DNA of 64,000 nucleotides from Takakia lepidozioides (taxonomy: Eukaryota > Streptophyta > Takakiopsida > Takakiales > Takakiaceae), in the NCBI GenBank assembly GCA_030704615.1, contig CM060734.1, positions 12,214,001 to 12,278,000 on the forward strand. The letters are read 5' to 3'. The translations under genes were made by a program, and so were the position numbers. The notes beneath the pieces were generated by a model. The model saw only the letters and a list, made by a program, of their open reading frames with translations. It was not told the origin of the DNA and searched no databases. Shown here piece after piece: positions 1 to 11,759 of this stretch (position 1 is its first letter; the number at the start of each line of letters is the position of its first letter).

Positions 1-260
1 GAGATAAATCTCCGGAACCAGGCTCAAAGCATATCAGGTTCGAAATGAAACAATCAGCCACTCATGCCTTGAGTTCATGAAGTTTTTACCTCGGTTGTCC
101 CACCATTGACTGGGGTCAGAAAAGTATTCATTCCACGGCTTTTCCTCGTCTCAGCTATTACCTGTTTCTGGATACTTCCCTGTTGTCACATTGGCAGTAC
201 TCGCACCAAACTATCAAAGGCTCACTCAACCAGCTAACTTGCAGAATTCAACATGAAAAT

Positions 261-2470
261 TTAGGGCCGATTCTGATAAGATGGAAAAACAAGGTGAAAT
301 GTGTTGAAGAAGGTGCCTTCATTACCAGTGCCTGAGTTTATCATTGTGCCGCTGCTGCTGCGGCTTCTAGTTGACCAGTCACCATCTACCCATGCAAGTT
401 TCTTGTAGCTATTGATCCATCTGGTACATTTCCAGCTTTGGTGATGCAACCATGCACCTCCGATGCCCTTTTCCAGGCCGCTGCCAGGCTTGCACACGCA
501 CTGCAAACGCACACAAACATGATGTGGTCGAACTTCACCCCTTCCCCCATCATTTGCTTTCAGGTCTCCAAAGCCCCATACATCGCCTATGCTCTACACA
601 CCCTGCAAACATCACATTCCACAACACCACATCTCATTCAGCCATAGTGTTGAACACTCCCTTGGCATCCTCAATGCTACCATATTTGGCATACATGGCC
701 ACTAGAGCAGTGTTCAGGATGACATCTGGAACAATTGCAGATTTGATCATGTCACCAGGGATCTCTTTGCCCTTTTCCAGGGCTGCCAAACACACTGCAA
801 ACACACACAAACCTTATGTCGGCGGGCTTCACCCCTTCCCCCATCATTTGCTCATAGGTTGGAGCCTCCATCCCGCACCCCTGCTGTGCATACCCCGCAA
901 GCATCGCACTCCACGACACCACATCTCGTTCAGCCATAGTGTTGAACACTCCCTTGGCATCCTCGATGCACCCACATTTGGCATACATGTCCACCAGGGC
1001 AGGGGCAGTGTTCTGAATGACATCTGGTAATCTGACAAACATCCTCCTTTTAGAATTGTTCCAGCAAATGCCCCAACCCTACTGATTTAGAGGCTGTAGT
1101 GTCCAAAGCCATGTCCGTTTCCAGAAAATTGTCTGATGAAAATGAAGTTAGGCAGAAAACTTCCCTGGACTTGTTTCCAGTCTGTGACATGGGGGAGGAC
1201 ATCATGGATGACCTCAAGGGTCTACCCACTCTCGGCACCAGAGTTGACCAGTTGGCCATCGACCCACTCGTAGCCATTGTGCTATTGAAGAAGGTGCCCT
1301 CCCTTCCCCCATCATTTGCTCATAGCTCTCCAAAGCCTCCATCCCACGTCCTTGCCATGCATACCATGCAAGCATCGCACTCCACGACACCACATCTCGT
1401 TCAGCCATAGTGTCGAACACTCCCTTTGCATCCTAGATGCACCCACATTTTGCAAACATGTTCACCAGGGTTTTGTTCAGAATGACATCTGGTACAATAA
1501 TAACTCTGAAGATGTCGCCATGCACCTCTTTCCCCTAAGCTGCCAGGGCAGTGTTCAGATTGACATTTGGCACAATTCCAGCTTTGATGATATCCCCATG
1601 CACCTCTTGCCCTTCTCCAGGCCGGCTGCCAGGCTTGCACAAGCATTGCAAATGCACACAAACATGATGTGCTTCCCCCATCATTTGCTCATAGCTCTCC
1701 AAAGCCTCCATCCCACGTCCCTGCCGTGCATACCATGCAAGCATCGCACTCCACGACACAACATCTCGTTCAGCCATAGTGTCGAACACTCCCTTTGCAT
1801 CCTAGATGCACCCACATTTTGAAAACATGTTCACCAGGGTTTTGTTCAAGATGACATCTGGTACAATTCCAACTCTGAAGATGTCGCCATGCACCTCTTT
1901 CCCCTAAGCTGCCAGGGCAGTGTTCAGATTGACATTTGGCACAATTCCAGCTTTGATGATATCCCCATGCACCTCTTGCCCTTCTCCAGGCCGGCTGCCA
2001 GGCTTGCACAAGCATTGCAAATGCACACAAACATGATGTGCTTCCCCCATCATTTGCTCATAGCTCTCCAAAGCCTCCATCCCACGTCCCTGCTGTGCAT
2101 ACCATGCAAGCATCGCACTCCACGACACCACATCTCGTTCAGCCATAGTGTCGAACACTCCCTTTGCATCCTAGATGCACCCACATTTTGCAAACATATT
2201 CACCAGGGTTTTGTTCAGAATGACATCTGGTACAATAATAACTCTGAAGATGACGCCATGGACCTCTTTCCCCTTTTCCAAAGCTGCCAGGGCAGTGTTC
2301 AGATTGACATTTGGCACAATTCCAGCTTTGATGATATCCCCATGCACCTCTTACCCTTCTCTAGGGCTGCCAGGCTTGCACAAGCATTGCAAATGCACAC
2401 AAACACGATGTGCTTCCCCCATCATTTGCTCATAGGTATCCAAAGCCTCCATCTCACGTCCCTGCCATGC
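261..2470 (-). pseudogene. PLS-type pentatricopeptide repeat (PPR) protein pseudogene
   Basis: Minus-strand translations repeatedly give PPR signatures such as ALVDMYAKCG, MAERDVVSWSAMLA and EALESYEQMMGEG, which are typical of plant PLS-class organellar RNA-binding proteins. Intact members are long arrays of 31-36-residue helical hairpins acting in RNA editing or processing in chloroplasts and mitochondria. Here no frame stays open for more than about 100 residues, and the motifs sit in different frames separated by stops, so this is a decayed gene or fragment. No E, DYW or other C-terminal domain is visible, and neither is a start. Part of the block (about 1306-2440) has been amplified in tandem. 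Family assignment is secure; a functional product is very unlikely. Confidence 0.85.
1306..2440. repeat. Three-unit tandem duplication within the PPR pseudogene, about 368-bp period
   Basis: The segment starting CCCCCATCATTTGCTCATAG recurs near 1306, 1674, 2043 and 2416, with the intervening sequence nearly identical. The period (368-373 bp) is not a multiple of three and does not match the roughly 306 nt of a PLS triplet. The duplication therefore shifts frame and probably arose after the gene had died. More diverged relatives of the unit lie at about 545 and 840. Confidence 0.8.
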
Positions 2471-2479
2471 ATACCCTAG

Positions 2480-3110
2480 ACCAAGCTGACTCTCCCAAGA
2501 ACCTTGTAAACATCAGCGAGGACTTAAGTGCACAGCAGCGATAGGGCTTAGTGGGGCTTAGTGCTTGAGGGAAAAAAAAAAACATCGCATTGGTCCATGA
2601 GAACCACCATGGTGCAGCTAAGCGAGCAGAGATTGAAACACGACCTGCTAAGACCAAGCTGACTCTCCCATGAACCTTGTAAACATCAGGAAAAATACCA
2701 ATCATGGTACTAACAGGAGCCAGAAGCCCACATTTGCAGGATGGACAAACTTCTTCACATCCTACATTAAGAAAAAACCACACCTTGCGACTGCGATTGT
2801 CCCACCATCATGAAGGATCTGTAAAAAACTCATGTGAGCTCTGCTCCGTGCTGCAAATTCAGGGCCGAGTCTGATGAGAGGGCAAAACAGGCTGAAATAG
2901 GTTGAAGAAGAAGGTGCCCTAACCACATTGTCGTCGACCTTGTGTCATGACCCATGGAGGATTTGACAGACCATGAACCCAAACAGACCTCTTGTGTGTG
3001 CTGCTTGTGTCTGTAGTCAGGTAATGTTGGATTGTCCATGAGAACCACCACGGTGCAGCTGAGCGAGCAGAGATTGAAACGCGACCTGCTAAGACCAACT
3101 TGCACGAGGA
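2480..3110. repeat. Duplicated non-coding block downstream of the PPR pseudogene
   Basis: Two direct repeats interleave here. A segment beginning AAGACCAAGCTGACTCTCCC occurs near 2480 and 2651. A segment beginning CCATGAGAACCACCA occurs near 2595 and 3036. I see no convincing coding sequence. Confidence 0.6.
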
Positions 3111-3164
3111 CTTAGTGTGCACAGCAACGATATGGCTTTAGTGGGGCTTAGTGGGTTAGTGCAT

Positions 3165-3262
3165 GAGGGGAAAAAAAACAACACGAGGAGTTTGAACTCG
3201 CGACCCCGTGACACACAGGAAGAGCCCTTACCAGTACGCTACATGCGCACATTTGAAATACC
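3165..3262 (-). mobile_element. tRNA-derived SINE-like unit
   Basis: On the minus strand, TAGCGTACTGGT (3230-3241) matches an RNA polymerase III A box and AGTTCAAACTC (3188-3198) matches a B box, at tRNA-like spacing. An A-rich run precedes it on the plus strand. It is too degenerate to fold as a functional tRNA. No target-site duplication could be fixed. Confidence 0.55.
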
Positions 3263-3424
3263 CCCCCCCCCCCCCCCCCCCAAAAGTATGTATATATTGT
3301 ACATACGTGATGGGCAACTTTTTAAGTTTTTTAACCTTTTCACAAACCCTATAAGCAAATTTTTTTTAAATTTTTTTTTTTTAAAGGAAACCTCAGGCCC
3401 TTGAGGAGGGGGAAAAATTAACCC

Positions 3425-3565
3425 CCTTTCATTTATGGGCCATGAGACCTACAGGAGGATCAACGCCGTCGTCACAAACAATCCCACACATGGGGTAATA
3501 CATCGGGTTTGAACCCTGAACCACCAGGGCGACACACTCTGCATTTACCAGCCGATGTGCTTTTT
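3425..3565 (-). mobile_element. Possible second tRNA-derived SINE fragment
   Basis: The minus strand carries a perfect B-box-like GGGTTCAAACCC (3504-3515). A weak A-box candidate lies about 40 bases upstream on that strand. This could be a SINE fragment or a tRNA-like relic; support is modest. Confidence 0.35.
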
Positions 3566-3630
3566 TTAAATCTTTTGCACTTTGATTTTTTTTTTTAAAT
3601 TCATTTTAGTGGTTACAAGTGAGTACATAG

Positions 3631-3960
3631 ATGTATTCCATGGAGATAAACAAAACTGTTCATCTGGTGTCTTCACGGTGGATGTATCCCATGGAGCGTT
3701 ACACGAAAGTTCTTAAGGGATACGTTAGGAATTACGGAAAGCCAGAAGGGAGTACGGCTGCAGGGTATGTTCTGGATGAGGCCATGGGGTTCAGGATTGA
3801 GTATATGCAATCATTTGATGCAACTCAACGGCGGACTTGGGATGCAACTCAACGGCGGAAGGGGTTGAGGACGAGGTCTTCGAAGGTGTCGGCAAAAAGC
3901 GGGACATGACTGGAGCTGGGAGAGATGCAGCACAAATTTTGTATGTGCTGAACAATACCA
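3631..3960 (+). pseudogene. CACTA (En/Spm) transposase fragment, DUF4218 region
   Basis: The translation contains VHLVSSRWMYPMERYTKVLK followed by GYVRN and PEGSTAAGY. This is the characteristic DUF4218 signature downstream of the tnp2 domain in plant CACTA transposases. Only the second half of DUF4218 is present. A 24-bp internal tandem duplication encodes DATQRR twice, and a stop follows at about 3907. No tnp2 domain or CACTA terminus is nearby, so this is an isolated relic. A longer relative of the same domain is at 59309-59767. Confidence 0.8.
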
Positions 3961-4351
3961 ATGTCATGGCTTATTGGGTGCAGTGAGTACTTCTTTTCAT
4001 TGCACCTTATTCATATCAAGTTCAATTTCAATTCTGACTGTCACCAGTGTAATCAAACCACCCACAAAGTCACAAATGTCAGTGGTTCATTCTGATTATA
4101 ACCAATGCTGTAGTAACGGAATGTCTGAGTGAGTGACTTGTTGGAAGAGCATGTTCTTTTACAAGTCATTCTGCTCACTCCTCCAGTGGTTTGAAACAGT
4201 GGTTTTCAAAGTATCATTCATGCTAGGTATTTTTTGCTAAGTAATGCAATACTTCATTGCTAACATGTATCATTCTTGTTGCCATTTTGTGACAAAAAGT
4301 ATGCAACAGATAAGGCACAGTCACAGCAGACAGAGAGGCATGTGGTGATGA

Positions 4352-4540
4352 GTGGCGTGCCAATCGACGTCTACCTTATCAGATCAGCCAATACCTAGGT
4401 CATTAGATGGTCCCACGGCTCTAAATAAAGAAGACCTGGCTATGTTGGCTACCATTCAAGCGGCATTTGTGCAACCAACCGCTATTCCAGTTGAGCAAAG
4501 TGATTTAGAGGGTGACGAATATGTTTCAGATTCAGAATAA
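4352..4540 (+). CDS. Short acidic-tailed ORF, unrecognised
   Basis: A 62-codon frame ends in an acidic stretch (DLEGDEYVSDSE). It is not recognised. It may be the C-terminal remnant of the neighbouring CACTA polyprotein, whose relatives also end in acidic tails, but this is only an inference from position. Confidence 0.2.
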   Translation: MACQSTSTLSDQPIPRSLDGPTALNKEDLAMLATIQAAFVQPTAIPVEQSDLEGDEYVSDSE

Positions 4541-4559
4541 AATTTATTGTTGGACAAAG

Positions 4560-5130
4560 CTGTAGCTCCAAGCTACACAAACCACTTAAAGTTTTTCATG
4601 TATCACCCAAAAAGTGGTACCAATCACTGTTGTGTAGGCAACCACTCATGAGCAACCACTAGCATAGTGGTTCCAATTACTGCAGTATCTTTCACCACCC
4701 ACTCTCCACCACTGTCAAAGTGGTACAAATCAATGAGGTGTCTTTAACCACTCAAGATCAACGTGCACTGTCCCTGGCCGCGTGGAATATTATATTTATA
4801 AATTAAAATATATTTCCAAATCATAAATCACAAATAAATTTTGAATTATTACACGTGGAGTAGTAAGTGGTTTCAACCACTTCCCATCACTGAGGTGTCT
4901 ATAACCACTCACAATGTACCACTGCACTCGTCCACGTGCAATATTATATTATATTAATTAAAATGTATTACCAAATAAATAATAATAAATAAAAACAAGT
5001 TATTACACGTGGACTACCGAGTGGTTGAAACCACTTCCAACCACTGTCTGTGATGCCACCGTGGCATTTCATTGGGATTAACCACTGGCAAGTGGTTACT
5101 AGTGGTTTATAGAGTGGAAAAAGACAGTAG
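4560..5130. repeat. AACCACT/AGTGGTT-rich repeat block with two ~155-bp tandem units
   Basis: Two diverged units start at GGTGTCTTTAACCACTCA (about 4737) and GGTGTCTATAACCACTCA (about 4890). Each runs through an AT-rich core and ends at ATTACACGTGGA plus AGTGGTTNNAACCACTT. AACCACT and AGTGGTT occur many times in both orientations over 500 bp. No gene is seen; it may be the remnant of a foldback or subterminal-repeat element. Confidence 0.6.
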
Positions 5131-5528
5131 TGGTTAAAGGGCCAGTGGTTATTCCACGTTTTTCTTCTAGTGGTATGATACGACGTTGTTTAGTGGATGA
5201 TGGGAGCTCAATCAACATCATGCCACTCTCCACCTTGTCAAAGTTAGGATTGAACATGACAGGGGAGTCTCCATTAACTATCAGACTGGCTGACCAACGG
5301 AAGATCAGACCAGTGGGTCACTTAGCGAATGTTCGGCTAAAGACTGGAGGCTACACGTACGCGGTAGATTTCCAGATCATAGATTTCCCCATTGATGAGT
5401 ATTCCTACGCACTCCTACTAGGGAGGCCATGGTTGGTCCAGTCCCGAGCTCGAACGGACTGGGGGGATAAAACCTTACACGACTACAGTCGCTTTTCTTT
5501 CGGGAGCACCTCACCACGAAACAGATGA
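5130..5528 (+). pseudogene. Ty3/gypsy retropepsin-like aspartic protease fragment
   Basis: The frame contains CLVDDGSSINIMPLSTLSKL and later YALLLGRPWL. This is the pattern of plant Ty3/gypsy retropepsins, although the catalytic D[TS]G here reads DDG. It normally cleaves the Gag-Pol polyprotein. There is no gag upstream, so the element is 5' truncated or degraded. The frame runs into the next ORF through a -1 shift near 5500. The motif context resembles the Tat/Athila branch, but I cannot place it firmly. Confidence 0.75.
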
Positions 5529-5541
5529 GGATGAGCTCAGC

Positions 5542-6930
5542 ATGATTGGTTCTGAAGAGGAATCTGAGGACTTGAGTGAGGAGGACTGGTGGACAGATAG
5601 AGAGATCCATCCAACGTCACATGCCCACCGAGTATTAGCAACCAGCACCGTGCCTCGCAGGGAGGTTAAGCGAAGGAAGGTAGGACTAGAGGACAGCGTC
5701 AAGTCCCTAGGTCCGGGTTTATATGAATGCGAGTCTGATACAGACTGCATCGCCTGGTTGTTTGGAGAAAACCAAGGCAAGGAGGTGATGATACACTCGG
5801 TATCAACCGAGGCACTTCTAGAGTTCAAATCACTAACCGAGCTCTTCTCGATATCCGCCAAACAGATTGGTCTACAGGAACCGGAGATTCCTCAGGAGGA
5901 GAACGGCGAGACTATTGAAATGAGAATTGTAGAGGAGGCCGACCTAGAAAGGGATGTGATGAAACATAGTGCCCCCTACATTCCATATTTACAACAAGGG
6001 TCAAACGGATCAAGGTTTGAACCAGGATCAACCTTCACAGCCGAGCCAACAACGCAATTGGTCGATATGGCGGTGGGAGGAGAATCACCCAAGATGGTGA
6101 AGGTTGGATCCCATTTGACAGTAGAACAGGCGGCAGAGTACCAGGCCTTGTTCAAAGAATTTAGAGACATCTTCGCGTGGTCCTACACTGAGTTGAAAGG
6201 GGTGCCCTCTTATGTGGCCATGCACTCTATTCCCCTGATTCCGGAAGCTACACCACGACGACAGCGAGAAAGAAGGGTGAATCCCAATTTGGCTCTTCTC
6301 ATCAAAGCAGAAATCGAAAAACTGCTAGCCGTTGAGTTTATCTTTCCAGTGGAGACATCAGCCCGGATGTCCCCCATGGTGATCGTTCGGAAAAAGAATG
6401 GAGGATTAAGGGTATGCGTGGACTTCCGCCCCCTTAACAAGGTAACGCACAAGGATAATTTTCCCTTGCCGTTTATAGACACATTAGTGGAAGAGGTGGC
6501 AGGGAAGGAACTCTACTCTTTCATGGATGGATTCTTGGGCTACAATCAAGTGTTGATCGACCCGAAAGATGTGCTGAAGACCACATTCATCTCACCCTGG
6601 GGAACATTTGCCTACACAATGATGCCCTTTGGCTTGTGCAATGCACCCCTGACATTTCAGAGGGTCATGACGTATGCTTTCTCGGACATTGTGAGAAAGA
6701 ATCTAGTCATTTTCTTAGATGACTTTTGTTGCAACGGGGATGCGAAGGATCACGTTGTGGCACTACAAGAATGCTTCATCCGCTGTAGAGAAAATGGGAT
6801 ATCTCTCAATCCAATGAAGTGCGTATTCGCAGTCACACATGGACTGCTCCTGGGACACATAGTGTCCAGAGATGGCGTGGCGACAGACCTAGCAAAAGTA
6901 AGCGCCATTGTCGAACTTCTCGCACCATAG
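5542..6930 (+). pseudogene. Ty3/gypsy reverse transcriptase fragment
   Basis: After an acidic linker, the frame encodes the classic RT blocks in order: SPMVIVRKKNGGLRVCVDFR, LNKVTHKDNFPLP, FMDGFLGYNQ, FGLCNAP, and the catalytic box VIFLDD in place of the usual YxDD. It stops at 6928-6930, just after the GHIVS block. RNase H and most of integrase are missing, and sequence resembling the late integrase core follows within 15 bp. An internal deletion has therefore joined RT to integrase. Domain identity is certain; the element is non-functional. Confidence 0.9.
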
Positions 6931-6942
6931 ACGTCATCCAAA

Positions 6943-7632
6943 GTGAAGGGATTCCTTGGCTGCCCCAAGGAGATAGTGAGTGACAGGGGCTCTCACTTTA
7001 TTAATGACATCATCGAAGAAATGATGGCAGCATTCTCCATCAAGCATCACAAAGGCTACCCCCTATCACCCTCAGACAAGTGGTCAAGTAGAGCGCGCCA
7101 ATCAGACCTTGTGCAACATCCTCTCCAAAACAATTAGGGAGCACAAGCGGGACTGGGACACCAAGTTGATCTTAGCTTTGTGGGCGTTTCGCACTACACA
7201 TAAGGTAACCACTCGACACACCCCCTTTTCATTGGTTTACGGGGTGGAGTCCATTATGCCCATCGAAACAGAGATTCTCTCATTGCGACTGGCCATCACC
7301 GAGAGATTGGCAACATCCGAGTCCTTGAAAGAACGACTCGAGATGCTGGAGGGGTTAGACGAGCTTCGGCAGGCAGTAGCTCAACACATTGAGGCCATCC
7401 AGCGAGGAGGAAGGCTCGGTTTGACCTGAAGCGCAAAAAGAGGCTAGGAGATCTGGTATTATTGTTCGACAGTCGGAACGAGGAATTCAAGGCCAAGTTC
7501 GACTCATACTGGATGGGGCCCTATCTTGTCAAGACAGTCTTTGACAAGGGCTCATTACAATTGGAGACACTGAGGGGAGTGGAGTTCCCCAATCTGGTGA
7601 ACGGTGTCCGGTGTAAGCACTACTACATGTGA
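6943..7632 (+). pseudogene. Ty3/gypsy integrase core end and C-terminal domain, frameshifted
   Basis: Three frames must be joined. The first contains KEIVSDRGSHFINDIIEEM, holding the second catalytic Asp of an rve integrase core. The second has LALWAFRTTHKVTTRHTPFS followed by LVYGVESIMP. The third (about 7420-7632) has LGDLVLLFDS and YWMGPYLVKTVFDKGSLQLE, the usual C-terminal beta-barrel region. The zinc-binding HHCC domain and first Asp are deleted. This completes the truncated element begun at 5130. Confidence 0.85.
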
Positions 7633-7639
7633 GTTCCTT

Positions 7640-9240
7640 TAACCAAAGAATTATCTTTCCCCCCATTAAGGGAAAGGTGCTAAGGAAGATCTTAGTGGCC
7701 TTTGCCTTGTCGGGAGAGATCTTTAGGATTTCTACCTGGTTTTTCGGAAGGAAATGTTGGTATTTCCTATCCATGATTCATTGGATATTGGAGCTCCATA
7801 ACAGGTGGAGTGCGGGGCAACTAAGTTGCAATCATCCAATGAAACTTCTCCATTGGGAAGAGGTCAATAGGACTCTTACCCGTTAGGTTGTTGTACACCC
7901 TTTATTGGAGTTCCAAAGGTAGACCTTGGGATGCAGGGCAACGTCGTTGCAGTAAAGAGGTGATTTGTTCTCCACTTATGTTTTGGGTAGTTATTGGAAT
8001 TCACAAGGAAAGACCTTGGGATGCGGGGCACATAAAGTGCAGTAATCTAACCCACGTTGTAGAATTAGAAATTTGTTGATATGGCATAAGCTATGAAAGC
8101 TATGACCATCCAATTGCCAATGTAGAAGACTTCATACATCTTCGTTACTAATCACGTGTTGTGAGTTTCTCTATTTTTCTTCTTCACCAAGTGAAGAACC
8201 ACAGGTGCAGGAATGGGAGCAATGGGATGGCTAATATATGCACTCTTATTCAATGCACACTGTCAATCATTACTTGTCTTTTATCACAAAATATATCTGT
8301 GTTTGCTCAAAGCATATCTCGAAAAAAAAGTAAGTGCTTGCTGCATCAAGCACTCTGCAGTATACTGATGCTCCCTGCATGGGGCACAACGACTTCCCGC
8401 ACGGGGATTCTAACCTTAAACCTTTTGTCATTTTCACCTTGCCCCGCTGCAGCATTCCTCGAAGAGAGAGAAAAGTCAGAAGCAGTGAGGGGGTAAAAGG
8501 TGAGTTGTAGAGCAGTGGTTGCTACTCCCCTCACATGAGTGAAGGATGTTCGGCACAGGAAAACCCAGAAGGGCCTGTGACCTTTTAGCATTAGGATTAG
8601 CATATGTTGGTTTGTCTATTACCAGAGTGTGGTCCTCTGAGGTTCAGAAAGTATCCAATCTTTTTAGGTGTCTCACCATGAACTCTGCGATCCTGCGAGT
8701 CATGAGGATAGTTACCAGAGTGTGGTCCTCTGAGGTTCAGAATGTATCCAATCTTTTCCGTTGACGCGGGAGCTGCTCTTTAGCCCTCCCAGATGCTTCA
8801 TGTTTAGGGGCATTTAGGCCCACCCGAGCTTGAGTCGAGGCCCTAGCATTTTACAATGAGCTGTGCAAATCCATGAGAGGTCTCTGCAGCCATATTAGTA
8901 GTAGTATAGAACCAAAGTCCTTCCAAGGCTGTTTTAGAATAGAATCATCAAATTGCACCGCGCATATCTCTCTTGCATCATCTAGGGGATTCGAACCAGT
9001 CCGGTGGGGGAGAATGGTGGTTTTGAAGTATTTTTTATCTGGGAACTCCAACTCTCTCCGAAGAGGGCGAGTCGGGTGGTTTTGAAGTATTTTTTGGCTT
9101 GTTGCTTTTATTTTTCCCTCCTCTCTCCCGGAAGACTTGTACTCTCTCCGAAGAGGGAGAGCCAAAGGGAAATTACTCATCATCTTTTTCATGTCACTTA
9201 AAAGAGTTGTTGACTCCAAGGGATATCAATGATACCCTAA
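7640..9240. repeat. Region 3' of the truncated Ty3 element; short direct repeats, no gene
   Basis: Likely the 3' untranslated region and/or LTR of the truncated element, but I found no matching 5' LTR. Three diverged units near 7785, 7903 and 7992 share TTGGAxTTC...GGGGCA and each carries a small inverted repeat. A roughly 50-bp direct repeat (ACCAGAGTGTGGTCCTCTGA) occurs near 8620 and 8713. Another (GGTGGTTTTGAAGTATTTTT) occurs near 9014 and 9076. Confidence 0.45.
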
Positions 9241-10740
9241 TAGGGGGATTGTGCGAACCAGAGATTCTGAGTTCTTTTACACTCGGGGCGAGTGTTCCCC
9301 ATTGGTCGCCATATATGTAGATGCATATATTGGTACATATTTATTTTCAGATCGTTTTTTATCTTAAGGCAGACAGTTTAGGCATTATATTGCCAAAGCA
9401 GGGCAGTTTGTGAGTTATCTGGGAATCGCTGGTAAAGCACGTAGGAATTTAGATTATGTCTGAGACGACCATGGAGATCTGGCGTCAAAATGACCGTAAG
9501 GAGCTGCATCGACAACGAGTTAGGTTGCCAATTCGGTACCAGTAACGACAACATGCACATGTTCGAAACAATACATGACAACTGTTCCAGTCCTGGATTG
9601 CAATCTCTCTATTCTCCTGCCTTTCAAGTCCAGTAGGAGCACGCGGCGAGGAGTCTTGGCAATTGGAGGAAACAATCTGTACAGCGATGAAATATCGCAA
9701 CAAAGCAAGTGCTGCATCGGAGCAAACGACGGGTGAAGGAGCTTCCCGGCAAAGTTTTGAACTCCTCAGCGATGCAAAGTGTGTAGGAGGAAACTCCAGA
9801 TGATCTGTGATCCAGTGGCAGGGCCAAAGATCCCTAGGGGCACCACCAGTATTTTAACTGCCAGGAAGCGGCAAACTGCCTATATGGCAAAATCATGGAA
9901 ACCAACCAAAGGTGTGGCTTTTCTTCCCCGATTCCCTTGAGATTTTGTGGGCAGCTATGGGCCATCTAATTATAATTTGTCACCAAGTTTGAGGATTTTT
10001 GGAGGTGATGAGAGACGACATCAAATTATCACGCCGGAGGCAGTTGCGAAAGGCGATTAAATGGAATTCTAGTTCATCCAATGAATGAAAACTGGAAATT
10101 CGACCTGCAAGCTGGAGGGATGAGAAGACAACCTAGCGCCAACTGGTCATCCATTGGATGGATGAAAAACCAGATTTATCATTAACACTAAGGTTTTCTA
10201 TCCATGGTTATTATTTTATGGTGTTCTATCGTTTTTAAATTATAGATTCATGTAGGAAATAATAGTTTAAGACTATCCTTCACTAGTTTAAGAGGCCCCA
10301 AAAACACAATAAAAGAAGAGCAGGCTCCTCTTATTCTTCAATCTAGTCTCATTTCCTTGTTTAAGCCTCTTGCTTGTGTAGTTAGTTTTGAGCTTGAGGG
10401 AGCTAGTTCCTAGAGAGTTGAGCTTGTGGCTCTCTAGTATTAGAAGCAAGCATAGTGAGAGCAGGATAGTCCTAGCTCAAGTCCTTGTGGCCATTTGAGG
10501 CAAGGAGTAGAGGAAGCCAGGATTGCACACGTCAGTGACGTCACGTCACGTCGGACCTGACGCTGACGCGACCAACGTCACGTTAGTTTTGCCGGAAAAT
10601 CAGTAAAACATGAGTTAGGTGAAAAATATGTCACGTAGGTAGACACGTTGTATTCCAAGCGACACCTTGGCAAGTGAATGAATTGTTTTATAAATTACTC
10701 CATCCGCCAATAGTTGAGGTCATTTTTAAATCATTATTGT
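9241..10740. other. No recognisable gene
   Basis: No coherent coding frame or known domain was recognised. At 10530-10590 there is a dense cluster of CACGTCA/GACGTCA-type motifs. Similar motifs recur at the ends of the Mutator-like element at 34.3 and 46.0 kb. This stretch could include the lost left terminus of transposon copy A, but no match to copy B's terminal repeat is visible. Confidence 0.4.
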
Positions 10741-10750
10741 TAAATTGGTG

Positions 10751-11396
10751 CGACCTCCAAATGGTGGTGGTCGCAAAATTTATCTTATTTTCTAATAGTT
10801 GCGACCACCAGTAAAGGGGTTGTCGCAGCATTTTTGTTTTTTAAAAATAGATGCGACCACCAGCAGGGGTGGTCGCATTTTTTTCTTTTCTTAAACAGTT
10901 GCGACCACCGCTACTGGTGGTCGCACAATTTTTATTTTATTTGTAATAGGTGCGACCACCATCAGGGGGGTGGTCGTAGATTTTTTTTTTTTTTTTTTTT
11001 TTTTCTTTTTGTTTTGTTTTTAAGAACTATTCTCGTGACCACGAGCATGGGGGTGGTCGCAGCATTTTTTATTTTTTTTACTAGGTGCGACCACCAGTAG
11101 GGGGTGGTCGCAGAAATTTTCTATTTGTTTAATAGGTGCAACCACCAGCAGGGGGGTGGTCGCAGAAATTTTCTGTTTTTTTAATAGGTGCGACCACCAA
11201 CAGGGGGGTGGTCGCATCACTTTTTTTTTAAATATTTGTATTTTTAATAAATAATCTCTGTGACCACGAGCATGGGGGTGGTCGCAACATTTTTATTTTT
11301 TTTAATAGGTGCGACCACCAGCATGAGGGTGGTCGCAGCAGTTTAAAAAAATAAATAACATGCGACTTCTTCGTGCGACCTGGAGCGGTCGCAGCA
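10751..11396. repeat. Hairpin array 1 of transposon copy A (GCGACCACC family, ~12 hairpins)
   Basis: About twelve imperfect palindromes of the form TGCGACCACC-loop-GGTGGTCGCA recur every 50 bp or so, separated by AT-rich spacers. The loop is asymmetric, usually AGCAGGGG, so each hairpin has an orientation. Nearly all arms carry ACC/GGT at the position where copy B carries GCC/GGC. The array ends about 45 bp before the TATA box of the BED-finger gene. Plausible roles are transposase-binding subterminal repeats or a promoter-proximal regulator; this is inference. Confidence 0.9.
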
Positions 11397-11440
11397 TTGG
11401 ATCTGATTCGTCGAGCGTGTGAGGCTTGGAGGCTGGAGGG

Positions 11441-11475
11441 TATATAAGGTGGTCCCAATGCCCCTCACTTCTTTT
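11441..11475 (+). promoter_or_regulatory. Core promoter of BED-finger gene, copy A
   Basis: TATATAAGG (11441-11449) is followed about 12 bp later by CCCCTCACTTCTTTT (11461-11475). The same TATA/CCTCACTTC pairing precedes the equivalent gene of copy B and the second gene of both copies. The CTCACTTC block is therefore a likely transcription-start region. Confidence 0.7.
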
Positions 11476-11759
11476 GTGGCAAACACTTTTGTGGCGAGTG
11501 AATGTTCTCTATTCCTTGAGCAAGAGTGTAAGCCCAAGAGGAGGGTGCGGACTTTTTGCTGTTGTGGTTTCCACCACAGCCACTGCAGTAAATTGTCAAA
11601 AAGCACAATACTACATGGTGCATTGATCCACTTGGATTGACGCCGTAGTGTTGGGCCATCGCATTCTGTTCTAACTTCTATTGCTCTTGACAAATCTACC
11701 AAGTACACTAGTGTTCTTCGTTCAAGCTTAAGTCTGTGGTTAGGGTTTTGGGTGTGAGG

